A stretch of 64,000 nt of DNA, taken from assembly GCA_046328035.1 (NCBI GenBank), contig JAXLXI010000004.1, positions 62,001 to 126,000 on the forward strand. Reading direction: 5' to 3'. Each line of letters opens with the position of its first letter. Position 1 is the stretch's first letter. This document shows positions 62,241 through 64,000 of the stretch, piece after piece. The notes under the pieces are model-generated. The model was not told the DNA's origin and searched no databases. It saw only the letters and a program-made list of their open reading frames with translations. Position numbers and translations under genes: made by a program. This stretch comes from JBGASG01 sp046328035 (lineage in GTDB: Bacteria > Cyanobacteriota > Vampirovibrionia > Obscuribacterales > Obscuribacteraceae).

Positions 62241-64000
62241 TGTGCACTACCTGTGGTAGCAGAGTCGGCCGGCGACTGACTTTGGCACGCCCGGATTTTT
62301 GTGCGAATTAAACTTCCGTCCGCTTGAATGAGTCGATTATCTTTGCTCTCCTTCAGAGACTCGAGGGCCAGCCCATAAACTTTTGCAGCTTCAGAGCGTC
62401 GATTGAGTTCAGATAACATATCTCCTAGCTTGGAGTACGTTTTGTACTCCTGCGCAAAGTCTCGTGGTTTCTTTTGAGTGAGACACGTCAGCACTTGCCG
62501 CAGAAATTCTGCTGCTTCAGGCAGATGTCGATCCGCCAGCTCGCAATCAGCAAGCCCATTGAGACTGCCGATCACCAGCGGGGACCCCGGCATATTTTGA
62601 TTCCGTTCTAGACTTACTGACTTGGCGTAGTGCAGCTTGGCGTTCTTTCGATCGTTGAGTTGCGCGTACACATCACCGATTCTCATATGAAGCTCGGATA
62701 ATTGCGGATACGCTTTGTCGCGAGTTTCATCGAGCAATTGGTTGAAGTATTTCAACGCTAATTGATTGTGGTGCCCGTTGTAAAACTGTGAGCCAGCGAG
62801 TTGCAACACCGGTATCCGCGCTTTTGAATCTGATAGTGCAGTGATTGCTTGATCAAAATACCTCCGGGCCTGCTCGATTTCGCCGCATTGGATAGCGTTT
62901 TCGCCGAGCGCACTGAGAGTATTTGCGCGAAGCTGTGCCGGCTCCACGGCCAGAAGGCAGGAAAGTATAGAATTAGCGTATTCGCATCTTCCGGAGGTGC
63001 GCAGAGCGTCCGCCATCTGGTGACCCGCGACAACGGCTGGAATCGGTTGGAGCTTCGCGTATGCCTTTAACGATGACACACAAATTCGAGCAATTCCCTT
63101 GTTGCCCTTCCCTTGCTTGAAAAAGTTTGTCGCTGTGCCGAGGCACTTTGCATAGGCGTTTGCGGCACTCTGCTCATCATGGCAGCTTGTATAGACCTCG
63201 CCGAGGGCCCCGTAGACTCGAATCGTTGCCGCAGAATCACCGCTTAGTTCGGCAAGCTCAGCTGCTTGAATGTAATTCTTGATTGCTGATGGAGAATCTC
63301 CACGCCGCCCAGCGTCCGCCGCAAGATCAATCAAGATATCAATCTTATCGGCTGCGTTTGAAGATTGCTCGTAGCGCACACGTGCCAAGATTGTTTCGAT
63401 ATCTGTCCTTTTGAAAACGACGGTTAGAGCCAATGCAAAAACGAACAAAGCCGAAATGCCGAGAAGAACTTTCTGTCTTGTAAGACCAAGACGCTTAAGT
63501 GATACTTTGTCAGCTGTCGCCCTGATTTTGGTGGATTTGGCGAAAGGATTTTTCCGGAACTCCGACAGCGCATCCGCGAGTTCATCAAACGAGACGTAAC
63601 GATCGCGGCGATCTTTAGCCATCGCTGTGAAGGTGATCGCCTCGAGCGAGTTAGGCAGTTTAAGCTGCTCCGCGAATTTATCCGGTTCTTTCGAAACATG
63701 CATGTTTAAGATGGCCACTGGGTCATTCGCTTCAAACGGCCACCGCCCGGTCAGCACTTCGTACATCAGACAGCCAAAAGAGTAGATATCGGCGCGCCCA
63801 TCCAAACTCTCGCCCCGGCATTGCTCCGGGCTCATATAACGGGGATCGCCAACGACCTCGCCTGTGCGGGTTAGTAGTTGCTCATCAGTTCCATCGAGAA
63901 GCCTGGAGAGACCGAAATCTACTATCTTAGCCACAGAGGTTTCGATGCTTGCGGAGCCCAGAACCATGACATTATCTGGTTTCAAGTCTCTATGCAGCAC
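62237..64000 (-). CDS. Membrane Ser/Thr kinase with TPR region (N-terminus beyond window)
   Basis: The C-terminal 587 residues are visible, opening in the catalytic loop (HRDLKPDN). VDFGLSRLL, VVGDPRYMSPEQCRG, YSFGCLMYEVLTG and FTAMAKDRRDRY complete the kinase lobe. A transmembrane helix (about 178-196) and TPR-like repeats follow to the end. It is the closest relative of the 53642 kinase, and the pair flanks the SGNH/MBOAT segment. It ends overlapping the SGNH gene. Confidence 0.88.
   Translation of the reverse strand: MLHRDLKPDNVMVLGSASIETSVAKIVDFGLSRLLDGTDEQLLTRTGEVVGDPRYMSPEQCRGESLDGRADIYSFGCLMYEVLTGRWPFEANDPVAILNMHVSKEPDKFAEQLKLPNSLEAITFTAMAKDRRDRYVSFDELADALSEFRKNPFAKSTKIRATADKVSLKRLGLTRQKVLLGISALFVFALALTVVFKRTDIETILARVRYEQSSNAADKIDILIDLAADAGRRGDSPSAIKNYIQAAELAELSGDSAATIRVYGALGEVYTSCHDEQSAANAYAKCLGTATNFFKQGKGNKGIARICVSSLKAYAKLQPIPAVVAGHQMADALRTSGRCEYANSILSCLLAVEPAQLRANTLSALGENAIQCGEIEQARRYFDQAITALSDSKARIPVLQLAGSQFYNGHHNQLALKYFNQLLDETRDKAYPQLSELHMRIGDVYAQLNDRKNAKLHYAKSVSLERNQNMPGSPLVIGSLNGLADCELADRHLPEAAEFLRQVLTCLTQKKPRDFAQEYKTYSKLGDMLSELNRRSEAAKVYGLALESLKESKDNRLIQADGSLIRTKIRACQSQSPADSATTGSAQ

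Overview
The window is gene-dense bacterial DNA of moderately high GC with short intergenic gaps and many start/stop overlaps. The best taxonomic guess, by inference only, is a non-photosynthetic relative of Cyanobacteria such as Vampirovibrionia/Melainabacteria of the Obscuribacterales type. The grounds are a LexA/RpoZ/Gmk/RqcH core next to five large membrane Ser/Thr kinases with TPR or proline-rich tails, a C5-pathway hemL gene, and many lineage-restricted proteins. No rRNA, tRNA, CRISPR array or phage was seen. The only mobile-element trace is a decayed IS256-type fragment. 

Layout. 1-8.7 kb: larC (cut by the left edge), a secreted carboxypeptidase-regulatory-like protein and an APH-fold kinase on the minus strand; a dus gene; gmk-rpoZ; rqcH; lexA. 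8.7-14.6 kb: galE-glf-glycosyltransferase (UDP-galactofuranose supply and transfer), a B-box-like membrane protein with an in-frame TAG followed by a coding-like tail, and a cDPGS-like P-loop NTPase overlapping a DDAH/arginine-deiminase-fold enzyme. 15-21 kb: a phasin-like coiled coil, then UbiB-like kinase, PP2C phosphatase, FHA protein, Maf and a divergent AdoHcyase-like protein. 21-28.5 kb: an envelope cluster with a secreted protein apparently split by a frameshift, an M23 peptidase, an 881-aa coiled-coil/IPT-like protein, a membrane-anchored protein and hemL. 28.6-32.6 kb: five consecutive diverged paralogues of an unrecognised about 250-aa protein behind one clear promoter. The last one overlaps, tail to tail, a Ser/Thr kinase that is translationally coupled to a DUF2252 gene. 

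35.8-45 kb: a metallophosphoesterase, a degenerate protein kinase, a 649-aa HELGH metalloprotease candidate, a sugar-modification set (GT2, DegT aminotransferase, SDR epimerase), a hypothetical gene and an EF-hand protein. 45-51 kb: an APC permease and two convergent Ser/Thr kinases. 51.2-52 kb: a nucleotidyltransferase/small-protein pair. 52-64 kb: a GT4 transferase and a TPR kinase, a JAB/DUF4329-like protein, a decayed stretch with IS256 and SGNH relics, an SGNH + MBOAT O-acetylation pair, and an SGNH gene coupled to a second, closely related TPR kinase that runs off the right edge. 

Themes are phospho-signalling (five Ser/Thr kinases, one pseudokinase-like protein, PP2C, FHA, ABC1 kinase) and surface glycan synthesis and acylation. 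The strongest candidate for an undescribed system is the five-paralogue array at 28.7-32.6 kb. All functional names come from reading motifs by eye; no database search was run.
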